DNA of 64,000 bases, from assembly GCF_932276165.1 (NCBI RefSeq), contig NC_063988.1, positions 2,294,001 through 2,358,000 of the forward strand. Reading direction: 5' to 3'. How positions within the stretch are numbered: position 1 is the stretch's first letter; every line of letters begins with the position of its first letter. The stretch comes from Plutella xylostella (lineage: Eukaryota; Arthropoda; Insecta; Lepidoptera; Plutellidae). The notes beneath the pieces are model-generated. The model saw only the letters and a list, made by a program, of their open reading frames with translations. It was not told where the DNA came from and searched no databases. Shown here one piece after another: positions 52,250 to 63,042 of the stretch. Position numbers and translations under genes: made by a program.

Positions 52250-53838
52250 ATGAACGAGACGAATACTAGCAGCAGCAGAGTCTCCTACTCGCAGTTGGAG
52301 GCTCTGCTTGCTTTTATGGAGGAGCACCGGGAACTGGCTGCCGGGTTCCTAAGATCAACGGAAGCCCGGCACAAAAGCCAAAAGCTATGGGAGGAACTCG
52401 GGATCACTCTCAACTGCATAGGCGGGGGGTCAATTAAGACCGCGAAAGGGTGGTCTAAAGTATGAAAACAATGTCTATAAAAAAAATATTTAGTTTTGCT
52501 ATCAGTTTACAAGATGTATGCATATTTATTTGATTTGTATATTTTGTAGTACTGGAGCGACTATAAGAATAAATTGAAGGCGCGGGTGAGGTCCCTCAAC
52601 AAGTCCCACACTGGGACTGGAGGAGGGGGAGCACTAGGCCCTCCTCTGTCTGCAATAGAGGAGCGGGCAGTGGGGATAATGGGTCCCCAATTTGGAAAAA
52701 ACATAAAAAATGTACAGGTTGACCCGCTGCCCCCTCTCAATTTAAATGAAGGTTGTTGTGTGGTAAGTATCTAATTGTTTATACTAAGACTTTCTATTTT
52801 ATTTATTTATTGATTTTAACTCTATATTTTATACACAACACACAATGAAACAGTTAAATAAAGTAAGAATACCAGTATTTTTTAGAAAAATATATAATAT
52901 AATAAATTACAGGTGCTTCCCTTTGGAGACGAAAACTGTCCGCCACCACCACCACCGCCACCTGCCACAACAGCCACTGTGACTAGTGGTGGCAATACTG
53001 CTACTACTAGTCATAGTGGCTTATATGAAAAACCTGAGCCTAATATTTCATGTAAGTGTGTATATTGATTAAATGTATGAAAGTGTTATACTCCATCAGT
53101 CTTTGGCTAAACATAGAACTATGTTTTTTTTTAATTCAGATGCCACTGATAATGATGAGCATGGAAGCTCTACACCTATCAAAAGGATCAAAATGAAACG
53201 GCAGCGTGAGTATTTACTTTACAATATTTATATAAACCACAACACTGGCGAAAAGTGGGAGCAGCAATGCACATCTGCTTACCCCACAAGGGAGTCCATT
53301 AGGACAAGGCGTGTGTGTGTGTGTTTTTAAAGGCCAATAAGTCTTTTAATGAAAGAAACAGATGGTCAAGTGATCCAAGTGCTAACTCTTGTGTCTGAGT
53401 GCTATTAAATATGTATAGTTATTTCCTTTATAATTTCAGGTATTTCAACACCCAGAAGTGCATTGGCTGAAGCCAAAGCCGATGTACTCAACTTGCAACA
53501 AGAACAACTGCGCTGTGAGAGGGCCACGGCTTCAGCCCTCACAATGATAGCTGAAGCCATGAACCGTCAGGCTGCAGTGAATGAGAGGCAATGCAGGCTT
53601 CTTGAGGAGGGGCTCCTCATATGGAAAAAGGTAGGTTATTCCTAAATGTTTGGCTAAATAATAGAATAGAATTTAACTTTATTGTTACCCCAATAATGTG
53701 TTAGGAAAACTGGTGTTGAATATTTATGTTACTGTGTAGTTTTGTTAGTGTCTGTCTGTAATTTTTTAGACCAATATCATACTGAACTTTTTATTTTGTC
53801 TTTTCTAGGCTAATGAAAGGAGCAATGAAGACACTTAA
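52250..53838 (+). CDS. Myb/SANT-like DNA-binding protein of the PIF/Harbinger element
   Basis: Exons 52250-52459, 52550-52762, 52913-53051, 53140-53205, 53440-53630 and 53809-53838 join in phase to 282 residues. The N-terminal 85 residues fit the Myb/SANT-like DNA-binding fold (QLEALLAFMEEHRELAAGF, KLWEELGITLN, KTAKGWSKYWSDYKNKLKAR). A Pro8 run follows (CPPPPPPPPA), then an acidic/basic patch (IKRIKMKRQR) that could be a nuclear signal, and a C-terminal heptad-like helix (LAEAKADVLNLQQEQLRCER). In known Harbinger elements this partner binds the transposon ends and carries the nuclease into the nucleus. The AG just before the ATG and a GT donor at about 52137 suggest a 5' UTR intron. An intronless host-domesticated copy is unlikely, given the paired transposase. 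Confidence 0.8.
53230..53330 (+). mobile_element. SINE 3' fragment
   Basis: CACTGGCGAAAAGTGGGAGC...CCCACAAGGGAGTCCATTAG and a GT-run tail match the 3' third of the SINE at 542-830. It sits in intron 4 of the Myb-like gene. Confidence 0.75.
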
Positions 53839-53931
53839 AGTAAAGGTAAGGTATAATACATACAAACATAATTTATATCGGAATAAAAACAATTTTTGTA
53901 TATGTTTTTACTATAAATTGATCCACAGATT

Positions 53932-55895
53932 TTAGCGGCGACGCAGTTGCGCGACCAGTGAAGCTCTGGCTTCGCGCCCGGCGTGGAGCGCGCGGTCCAC
54001 GCGGCGCTGCTGCGGCTGCTGCGCGGGAGGATCCCGTCCCTGCGCATGCGCCTGGCCTTCAATGGCCTCACGCCTCTCTTCTTCCTCTTCTTCAGGCGTC
54101 AATTCCAACAGAGGAGCACCTGTTTTGCGCGCCACATTGTGCAACACCACACATGCGTTGACTATGCGGGCCGCCTTCTCCGGCTTGTAGTGCAACATTC
54201 GAGCTGCAAGCAAGCACCGCCAACGTGCCTTCAATACACCGATGCACCGCTCAACACAGTTACGTGTCTTGACGTGCATGTCGGTGTATAAGGCCTCGCG
54301 AGTTCCTGGGGTGGCATCCACAATAGGGGTCATCATTATCACCCGCTGAGCATATCCTGAGTCACCTTGAACAAACAATTTAGTTGCATTATTTTTTAGT
54401 TTAATTGTAATAAGAATGATTATGTTTGTATTGTGTTATTGTTACCTAAGAGCCACACAGCTTCCCCTTGGTCGTATAGACCCTGCAGGTATTCTTTCAG
54501 AGGGTGACCATTCCAAACAGCGGAGTCGTGAGTAGCCCCGCCGTGGCTGGCATCGACACTTAAAATAATAAGATCTGCGTCACATATCTGTAACAAACCA
54601 ATATAGTTCCTAAATTGTTATGTTTTTATAGACTATATTTAATATAAGTACTTAATTAAAATAATTACTAACTGTGATTACCTAAGTTCCTATTTCCATT
54701 CATAGTTTAATAATTGTTAACAAAATATTGTATTATATAAGTATTAATAATTATACAAAAGGCTAAAAGCATTTTGTACCAGTCAACCTATAGGAGAGAA
54801 AATAAGACTTTACTCTTTGATTGCCATTATCTGTAGCTTTATTAAGTGGTAAAGGGACCTAATTACTACCTATATTTTTTTGTATTAGTCATAATTCATA
54901 GAATTTATTCTATCAATAAATAAAAAATACATGTATTACAATGTGTTTAATTCATTAGTAACTTACAATTTGCACATTGAGGGAATGTGTATGTTTTCGG
55001 TTGAAATATTCTTCCTCATTCTGCGCGGGCCTCAGGATGCAGACATGAGTGCCATCTATGCAGCCCACAATCCCGGGGAAATTATATACCTCAAAAAATC
55101 TGTAATAAAAAAACCACTTCAGCAACATATCCAGATAAGCCTAAAGCACAAGGGTAGGGACATACCCAGACGGTAAAATTTATTATATGCTTAATGCTTA
55201 CCTTCGTTTTACAGTGTTCCTAGCTTCTGGTGTTCTAGGAAACACAATATATTTGGTTAATATTTGAGGATGGTTAAGTGCATCCGTCACTTCAGCTATA
55301 GCCCTCGACACAGTGGACTGGCACACACCGTGTGTAGCACCTTGCCCGACTCCTCTCTGGTATGACCCAGCAGCAAAAAAGCCAAGCGCAATTAAGACCT
55401 AAAACATGAACGTTATTAATGCTTATTTACTTCATAACAAAAACATATATCCATCCATTACATAAACATATATAGTCATGACTATAATCCCAGAGGGGAT
55501 AGTCAGACAGTCACCGACTTTTCACTGTACACATCTAAATGTGCAGATTTCCTCACATGTTAGTTGAAAAAAAACATTGGCACATGCCAGGATTGGACTG
55601 GACCTTGGGACCTTATCCGTTATGCCACAAGAAGTTATAAGTTTATATACAAAATATTTACCTTTCTTGCCACTGATATATCTCTTGGGTCGGGGCGGTT
55701 TAAAAAGGGAGTTAACTCCTCTATAAGAGAGAGGACAGTCTCCTTCGGAAGCCTGTATGTGGCGACAAACTCCGCATCGGGCACATCGAAGGGGTCATTC
55801 CTCTCTCTCATATGGCGCAGCTGACGGCGGCGATTATCGACATCCACCCGGTGAGCTGCATCCAGAAGACGCAGGATTCTTTGAATCCGCCACAT
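53932..55895 (-). CDS. PIF/Harbinger DDE transposase (HARBI1-like nuclease)
   Basis: Exons 55895-55662, 55398-55202, 55099-54967, 54587-54446 and 54365-53932 join in phase to 379 residues without a stop. The N-terminal region has FVATYRLPKETVLSLIEEL. A helix-turn-helix (VCQSTVSRAIAEVTDAL) precedes the catalytic fold. The three acidic residues are present: Asp159 in GCIDGTH, Asp209 in ATHDSAVW, and Glu274 in RNCVERCIGVLKARW. Other family boxes are YFNRKHTHSLNVQ and LLGDSGYAQR. The length is as usual for HARBI1-type proteins (about 350-450). The tail is charged (EEEEEERRE, then QPQQRRVDR). A SINE-like repeat lies in intron 1. The full set of catalytic residues with no lesion suggests a young or functional copy. 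Confidence 0.88.
55440..55625. mobile_element. SINE-like repeat in transposase intron 1
   Basis: GATAGTCAGACAGTCACCGA, then GTGCAGATTTCCTCAC and GGCACATGCCAGGATTGGAC, are words seen in lepidopteran SINEs. Boundaries and class are uncertain. Confidence 0.4.
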
Positions 55896-56359
55896 CTTAA
55901 ATGAATAAAATGGTTACATTAATTATTTCGCAATATATAACAAATACATAAGGGAAAATTACGAATTCGGTAAAGATGGAAACGTACCTCGTAGGGACGG
56001 CTGTCCGGCTGAAAAATGGCTTGAAGATCTTGGAGAGATAACAAGGTCAATTTCACAGTTTTTTGCAGTATTTTTTCTGAAAACGATCTAACAATTTCAC
56101 CCTTTTCTTCGAAAGTTTAAAATCGCATAAACGTCAAAATATGACAGATAAGCGATATCAAAAAGTTCAACAAAAATGACATGAATCGCGTCATTCTCCA
56201 TTCCGTTCATTCATTTTGCGAACTCAAAACGATCTTACTATGTAGCTTGGGTTTTAGTGCCATGTGAATCGCAATTTGACACCTCGTTCGTAAAAATCTG
56301 AAAACGAGATGAAAGCGACGGGGTTTTTTGTGACACGAATCACGCTCCAGGTTTACGTC

Positions 56360-56493
56360 TTACTGCCAGTGTGCCAGTTTCAAGAACTCTACCTACCGAT
56401 GGCTAGTAGTTAGTTACTTTTATAATATTTTGACACATCGTATGATAGTAATTACCAGTCATCGGTAGATAGAGTTATTGAAACTGGCAGTAA
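56360..56493. mobile_element. Palindromic MITE, TTACTGCCAGTTTC family, copy 3
   Basis: Ends TTACTGCCAGTGTGCCAG and TTGAAACTGGCAGTAA, lying 11 bp beyond the Harbinger element. The inner GGTAGATAGAGTTATTGAAA is shared with the other copies. Confidence 0.75.
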
Positions 56494-57315
56494 TACACAC
56501 ACGGCCGGCGTACTCTGGGCAGTCAGCGACGGACCACTAATCTGACTGGCTAATCCTTTCACCTCGAAGATGAAGAAGGAGAGGATTCAGAGAGCGTCCA
56601 TAACGCGCATGCACATGAAAAAAAAGTTAAAACTAAGTTCTAAATAGGCATATAGGCAGTCGTTACAAACAAAATAAAACTAAGTTTTTTTATAAATATT
56701 TTAGTTGCCTTCTAATAACCAAATGTCACCATTTGGGCGAGCCCTATTGTTTAGTTGCCGGACAATAGACTCCGAACACTGATTTATTTACGCAAACATG
56801 TGCATTCCCTTCTGCTGCGTAACATCTTTATCTAGGAGTCCCTTACATTTTTTTGTTAGCCTCCTGATTGTTTTTAAACCGTTTAGCAAAAGTAACAATA
56901 GACGAACGTGCCTTCACTATGTGCGTACGAATTTTATCATTTGTAACGTTTCGGTGTGATGCACACGGAGTCGGTATCCAGCCAGTGTAGTTCCGGTGGG
57001 GTCGATCACCAGCGCCGTGTATCGTTGCTTTACATTCGGCATTCGAAGTTTGAACCGTGCGCATGCCGGACGGACGTCATCTCGGATTTGCCGCGTAAAA
57101 GTTACGATCTCTCGCGCGCTTCGAAAAAGTTTGCGTTTGTGCGTCTATGGTCAATTAAAAACTTATTTTAGTGCCAATTTTGGACGTTAATTTGGATTTT
57201 GGACAAAAAATATGAAAAGTTTCAGTTTTATTTGTTGCAATTTTACGGCGATAAAGTGATTGGCTAACATTGACAGGATTATTTCTAAAGTGGTGTCATT
57301 TAAAGTGCAGTGAAA
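56494..57315 (+). promoter_or_regulatory. Upstream region of the gene starting at 57316
   Basis: From about 56950 the sequence becomes GC-richer with CG dinucleotides (GGTCGATCACCAGCGCCGTG, GCATGCCGGACGGACGTC), as in insect promoters and 5' UTRs, and it holds no convincing open frame. I could not fix a start site. Confidence 0.4.
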
Positions 57316-57379
57316 ATGAAGAAAGGCGGTGAAAAACTTCTGGAGTCCTTGTTTTTGTTCATCTTGGCTACGAGTGTTG
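57316..57379 (+). CDS. First coding exon of an unidentified gene (probable signal peptide)
   Basis: ATG in the context GTGAAAATGAAG opens 21 codons plus one base, then the consensus donor GTAAGT. The peptide MKKGGEKLLESLFLFILATS has a basic start and a hydrophobic core, as in a signal peptide or anchor. No in-phase continuation is recognisable in the remaining 6.6 kb, so the gene must carry on past the right edge with a very long first intron. The product is unknown. Confidence 0.55.
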
Positions 57380-59131
57380 GTAAGTCCCTTCTAGTACCTA
57401 TACTTACTTACCCACCTTTGAATAGGTACAGCATGCTTTAAATACTCCTCATATTCATGGTAAGCATTTCGATATTTTCCGTTGGCTAGGTAGAGTGAGT
57501 AGGTAATTTAATTACCCATACCTAAACACCTAATATCTAAGCCTAAGCTAATCTTAAATCACAATACTCAAGTCATTCTCTTTCCATTCAAGTCATAATA
57601 TTTTTTGGCCAGTGCTTACCTGGCATGAGCAGTACAGTTACATCGACCAGTAGTTACATGGTTACACTCATATAAAAATAAATTCATAAAATAATTTTGC
57701 ACGATGAATAAATAAAGCTAACGGCCATAGTCTGCAATTAGATATTATATTATGCCTACTGTATGCGAGGTTCCTATTAAATTTTGTATATTCTTACCTT
57801 CATTGTTCTACGGCCGAATCTGCGATAATCATCTTAATTTTTTCTATTATACGTGAACAGAATGAAAGGGAAAATTCATAGTTGATAACTAGCTACATAG
57901 TGGTTCCAGTCCGACCTAAACCAATGGTGATGTTTTAATTTTCAGAAAATAACTAAGTGTGATTTTTAAGGCCTAGTTTCTCTCTTCAGAATGTCAGGTT
58001 GAGAACAACTCTTATGTATGATTAGAGCATAATGACTGAAGCGCTGTAATCAAATTAACGTTGAGCAAGACATAGCTCATGCTTAGCTAGATTTACTTAA
58101 GTGTCTTAAGCTAGTATTTGTCACCGACGCGCTAAGAAGATGTCTAGATTGTCTTGTATATGTGTACCTTGAAACTAAGCACATGCACGCGTACCTAGGA
58201 CCTATGCGAAGTAAGCGGGACAATTCAGGGGGACCTCTCTAAATCGACGAACGAACGAACTAAAATTGTCAGCCAATAGGCTTCGCTTTTACGCGAAATA
58301 GAGTTTTGTTTTCCTAAAGTTCGGAGTTGGAGAGTGACCCTCAGTCAAACACTCCTAAATCGTGAACTCTGCACTACTGCACTCCTATATCCGGGATATT
58401 TGCATCACGAAAATGAAATCGAGCCTGCCAGTGACTAGCCAACAGCCATAGCATTGTGTATCAAAATGCGCAACTCTTATAAGCTTAGTATTTCATAGCT
58501 ATCTTATTCAGCCAGGCTCGCTACGTGTCTTATTCGAAGTTGATTGATATTCTAGTAGGGACTCTGCTTTCCTATGCAGTAGGTTTGCGGTGACTTGCTG
58601 TACTTGCAGTCGCATTGTTCGAGTTTTGCTTTGAACTGTTTGTAGGTGTACTACTGATTTGTTGAGCAGAATCTTCTTTGTACGATTTTACAAATCATCA
58701 ATAGATAAACGTAGTTTATTTGGTGAACTAGCCTACTTACCCTAGTTAAAGTTTTGACAATTATAATCAGGTATCTATTTGCTTTGAAGAAGTTTTTAAT
58801 ATTACTTATAAGGCCAAACCTTATGTTACTGATGTAGAACATTCCAAGTAAACATAAAGGTAGTTAGCCTATAACAATATTGAACAATTTGGTAAGATAC
58901 CGTTCTTTACGGTGGCTATCGTGGAACCTTCTCAGAAAAGTAATAAAAATCATGTTTGTTTCTTAATTACTCAGCCATGCTATGATCTCTCTGTTATTCA
59001 ATAGTGGAAATCATTTTATGGTAGCTGTGGTTATTTCGGTGCACAGTTATTTTATTATGGAACTGCATGTTTAATTGGTAGCTGCCTAAATATTTTATTA
59101 TAGCTACATCTGTGGTTGGACTTTATAACCA
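57380..59131. other. Long intron or intergenic DNA, no gene seen
   Basis: AT-rich sequence. No repeat or open frame that I can name. Confidence 0.45.
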
Positions 59132-59208
59132 AACGTGTCAAAATCGTATGAAAGTAACTGTCAGCTATCGATAGATAGAGTTATTGAAACTCGCCGTAAA
59201 AGTCTCAT
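59132..59208. repeat. Half copy of the TTACTGCCAGTTTC MITE
   Basis: GTCAAAATCGTATGAAAGTA and GATAGATAGAGTTATTGAAA match the right half of the other copies; the left half is absent. Confidence 0.65.
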
Positions 59209-59512
59209 AACTTTTGAACGACTAAGCCGATTTTGATAAAATATAGCTCGCTCGGGGTAACGTTACTTATGAGTCCTATGTCCCAAAAAAACCAAATCTA
59301 GTATCGGTTCAGCCGCTTGGGAGCTATGCTACCACAGCCACAGACACCCACTACATTGACACGTTAAAATAATAACACCTCTTTTGCGACGGGAGTTAAT
59401 AAGTGTAAGTAAGTATACATATTATGTTCCCTTATAAATTAAAAACTCGGGACCAGCTAATGTAGTGCGGCCAAAGAATTAAAAAGTAAGTAAGTAATAA
59501 CAGACTGCGAAG

Positions 59513-59568
59513 TCTGTCCAATATTGCCAGTCCCTTTTCGACAAAAGGGACTGGCAATATTGGACAGA
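59513..59568. repeat. Perfect 26-bp-arm hairpin with 4-base loop
   Basis: TCTGTCCAATATTGCCAGTC... folds exactly on its complement around the loop CGAC, with no mismatch in 26 pairs. No target duplication is clear, and the flanks are ordinary intron sequence. Confidence 0.9.
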
Positions 59569-59935
59569 GTTGTAGAAGTAAAGTTTGTTGCAATCGAAAA
59601 AAAGTCACATAACAACTTTGCCATAAGCTATGGAAATTAGCTTATTCCTTATTTTATTTAAAAAAACGTATTCGCCTCTCTATCTACCTACACTAAATAA
59701 ATAACTAAATTAAAGGGAACCTACGAATTTGTGCTGAAACAGTGTTTACCGACTGACTAAATGTCCAAAGCTACAAGGAAATGGACAAGCAAACCTCTGC
59801 ACTGAAGGCTAACTGGGTACACATGACGTTTCAGCCATGCGTGGCCCATGTATACTGTGTAATCTACCTAATTTCAGCTATGTACCTACGCTGAACAAAT
59901 TCTGATGACCAGCAGTACCCTACCGTTGGTATTAT

Positions 59936-60090
59936 ACAGGTTGTTGCAAAAAGGGTATACTAAGCCGAAACCTACATATGCACCATAGCATAGTATATCT
60001 AAGCCTGAAACTGAAATCCGAATTTCAACATTCGCGAAAAAGGTTTTTAGGTTTCGGCTTAGTATACCCTTTTTGCAACACCCTGTAGGT
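59936..60090. mobile_element. TA-flanked TIR element, ACAGGGTGTTGC family, copy 3
   Basis: TACAGGTTGTTGCAAAAAGG at the left and CCTTTTTGCAACACCCTGTA at the right. The subterminal GTATACTAAGCCGAAACCT is also inverted, giving paired ends of about 40 bp. Confidence 0.8.
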
Positions 60091-62500
60091 ACATGTTTTG
60101 AAATTATTACAATATTGGACGAATTTTTATGCGATTTCACATTCGAAGATGGCTGCTAAGGCCGAGTTTTTTGATCCGTATTAAACTCAACCACCGGCCC
60201 TATGTATTGTCTGTCGAATTAACGTCTGCCAAAGTAGTAGTCATTCGAAGCTGTGTCGTATCGAAGTATTGTCTATCGAAGCAATGACTTATCGATCTAT
60301 GTGTTTTATAAGTTACTTACTACTTACTTAATTATAAATAGAGGCACATTACATTTAAAATAATTTAAATTATCAAAAGGGGACGCATGAACGACACTGA
60401 ACACTTTGAACAGTGAGCATCATGGGTGTATAAACAGTTGGAATCGACATAAATTGTCAAAGCTAACTAAATACCACTCACCCTTCCCAAGCATTCGCAA
60501 TTTACGCACCAGCACACATCAAAGCTGTACTTGTACATAAGCACCTATGTACATAAATGGTGTAGGTACCTATAAACACAAAACAGTGCAGTTGTTACAA
60601 TACGGGAGTGTGATTTACTGGTTTTTCGTAATTAATTTACAGTTATCCATAAGCATTTACTTAAATTCGAATGATTCAGCACCTAGCTAGACTCTTCGGC
60701 TACCTGTGTGATTTTTTTCAAGGCTGTAGAGCATCATTTACTACATAATTCTATGACAATGCCAACCCTCGATTGCCTATTGCCGACCCTTAAGTGTAAT
60801 TAAATCTATGTCAACTGTATAGACATCGAGATTATGACGCCAATTTCTTTATTTATACATAAGTAATACATGAAACAGTCGCCACATAGTCTACAATTCT
60901 CGTGTTTACAGACACATTTGAAAAATCACTATCGGTCACGTTTAATTACCTTTTTTACCTATCTATCTATTATTATCATGTTAAAGCAAATTGTATGTAA
61001 CACCTACCTAAGTTCTTCGTCGATTAATCGTAGTACATGATGTGAGATTAGATCGTGACGATTATAGATTAAGTTCATAATGTTACTTAATCATGAATCG
61101 GGTGATCTGGCAGACAGTTGGTCGTCATTAACTAAATATTATGCGGATGGTGTGAAATAACAACTAAGGAATTTGAAATGTTATTATTATGCTGTTATTC
61201 TATTCGACTATGGTATGTTCATATTATATGAGGAGAGCGTTTTAAGGACAAAATAACAGTTAGTTCACGATATTTGACTCTGATCTAGCATGCGCCCTTA
61301 GGAATCTAGGATGAAATGTATGACAGTGTAGGTACAGTAAGGTGCAGAAAAACCTGACCCCTCTCAGAAGCATTGTTACTATGGGAGGGGGGTATAGTTT
61401 CAAACAGTTTGTATTTTTAATGTACTTATTACTTATTTTACATTCTCACAAAAGTTACGTTTTTATTTTGTTAACCCAGTGTTATTTAATGTTACGTTAA
61501 AATTGTACTTTAAATACTTTGTTAAATTGTTACACATAACTTAGTTTCCTTTAGTTCACCTATTAACCCCATGTACCTAATTAACTGCCAATTCTCAAAG
61601 TAAACGCGAGAAGCGACGCTTGATAACTAAAAGGGAAACTTCTGACAATTTGAGTGTTCTTGTTAATTTCGTTACTGATAGCCTATGTAGAGCGAAATCT
61701 CCTTAGATTAACAATACACGAACCATATGGTGTATCACATACAAAAACAAAGCAAAAACGTCCGCATTTTGTTGATTGTCAAACCGTTTTAAGTTCAACC
61801 AAATATCAACCCTTTAACCAATGAATATAAATAGTCTAACCAGAATAATTCAAAATAAGAGCTCACTGGTACAGGTGGTGTGCTATTTGTCGAGACGTTT
61901 CTTTTGCACTGACACTCCATCATGTTGGTATATTGTTAATCTAAGCTATGTAGAGCGAGTTCTCTAATAAAATAACTGTGTCGTAATTATCAAGAATTTT
62001 CATATGATTCTTATCAAATTATAAATATAAATGCTTGGACTAGGCGCTAAATAGGTACCTTGTTTTTTAATAAACACACACCTATTTTGTGCAAATTAAT
62101 CCCAAACTTGAGCAATTTTTTTCCCTCAAATCTTCATACAAATATCTATGGCGGCTTTCTGTGTTATAAAATCATAAACACAAGCGACGTTTGACTCAGT
62201 CGGCCGGTGGCCTCCAAAGAAGGGTCACGTCGGTTTAGGCGGCACTGACAGCTCGCGATCTAATTGTGTACAGACACAAAATCACTGCACATTGGTTGTC
62301 ATTGCACTTTTTCAACTTTTATGACACCAACATAATTTGATTTGAAATTGAGGAAGCATAATTCTTATACTAGTTATATTCAATAAATTAAATGATAATG
62401 TTTTTTATTAGTTAAGTCCATGGTACTTCTTGATTAAATTATAATTATTAATGCCTAACTAAAACTATAACTAATATAAAATTAAAATTAAACTAAAAAG
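60091..62500. other. Long intron or intergenic DNA with one repeat fragment
   Basis: Contains the half copy (61327-61393) of the foldback seen at 26815-26915. Otherwise AT-rich and without supported genes. Confidence 0.45.
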
Positions 62501-62711
62501 AAGATGCTGGCCAGATCGCTGCCACTGTCGGGTAGGGTACCCAAGACGCTGGCCGCGTTACCCGTCTATATAGCGATGCTTATCCTTTGTGATAGGTAAG
62601 TGCCAGCCCTAGGGTGGTTGAGGCATGGTCTCGTGAGGATCTGATGAGGGCAGTAACACGGAGGTGACTGAATTTTATTTCAAAGATTTAATAGCTAAAA
62701 CCATCGAGTTT

Positions 62712-63042
62712 GGGCGCGGTGGTAGCTCAGTCGGGTAAGCGCCCGCTTCTCACGCAAGAGATGCGGGTTCGAATCACGGCGCTGACATGTACCAATGAGT
62801 TCTTTTAACTTAAGTACAATGTATATTATCGCTCTAACGGTGAAGGAAAGCATCGTGAGGAAACCTGCATATCTAGATTTAGCACATCTAGATATGTGAA
62901 CCCACCAACCCGCAGTGGACCAGCGTGGTGGGAAATGGTTCAAGCTTAGGAAGGCAGTTTAGACCTTGGGGATATGCACAAAGGTTCCACTCGAGAGAGC
63001 CAGGTGCAGGTACTTACAACCCCACAGAGAATAGAATAGAAA
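62712..63042 (+). mobile_element. tRNA-derived SINE, full length
   Basis: The head GGGCGCGGTGGTAGCTCAGT has an A box (TAGCTCAGTCGG), and GCGGGTTCGAATCAC is a B box, as in a tRNA gene. The body CGTGAGGAAACCTGCATATC...GGTGGGAAATGGTTCAAGC follows, with a short AATAGA tail. The tRNA-like part lacks full cloverleaf pairing, so it is not a tRNA gene. The body is shared with 12402-12612. Confidence 0.8.

Larger units (their letters stand above)
51697..56348. mobile_element. Autonomous-looking PIF/Harbinger transposon (two genes)
   Basis: About 4.65 kb bounded by imperfect inverted ends GGGGCGCGATTCACA and, on the other strand, GGAGCGTGATTCGTG. It holds the two genes that define autonomous PIF/Harbinger elements, convergent and both open: a Myb/SANT-like protein (52250-53838) and a DDE nuclease (55895-53932). 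The word GCGATTCAY recurs inside both ends (51702, 51779, and reversed at 56181 and 56264), as expected of binding sites for the Myb-like partner. I could not see the usual 3-bp target duplication, so the outer edges are approximate. Confidence 0.75.

Noticed and set aside
53958..54291. Plus-strand frames of 67 and 102 codons
   Set aside because: Antisense shadows of the last transposase exon, which holds the catalytic Glu.
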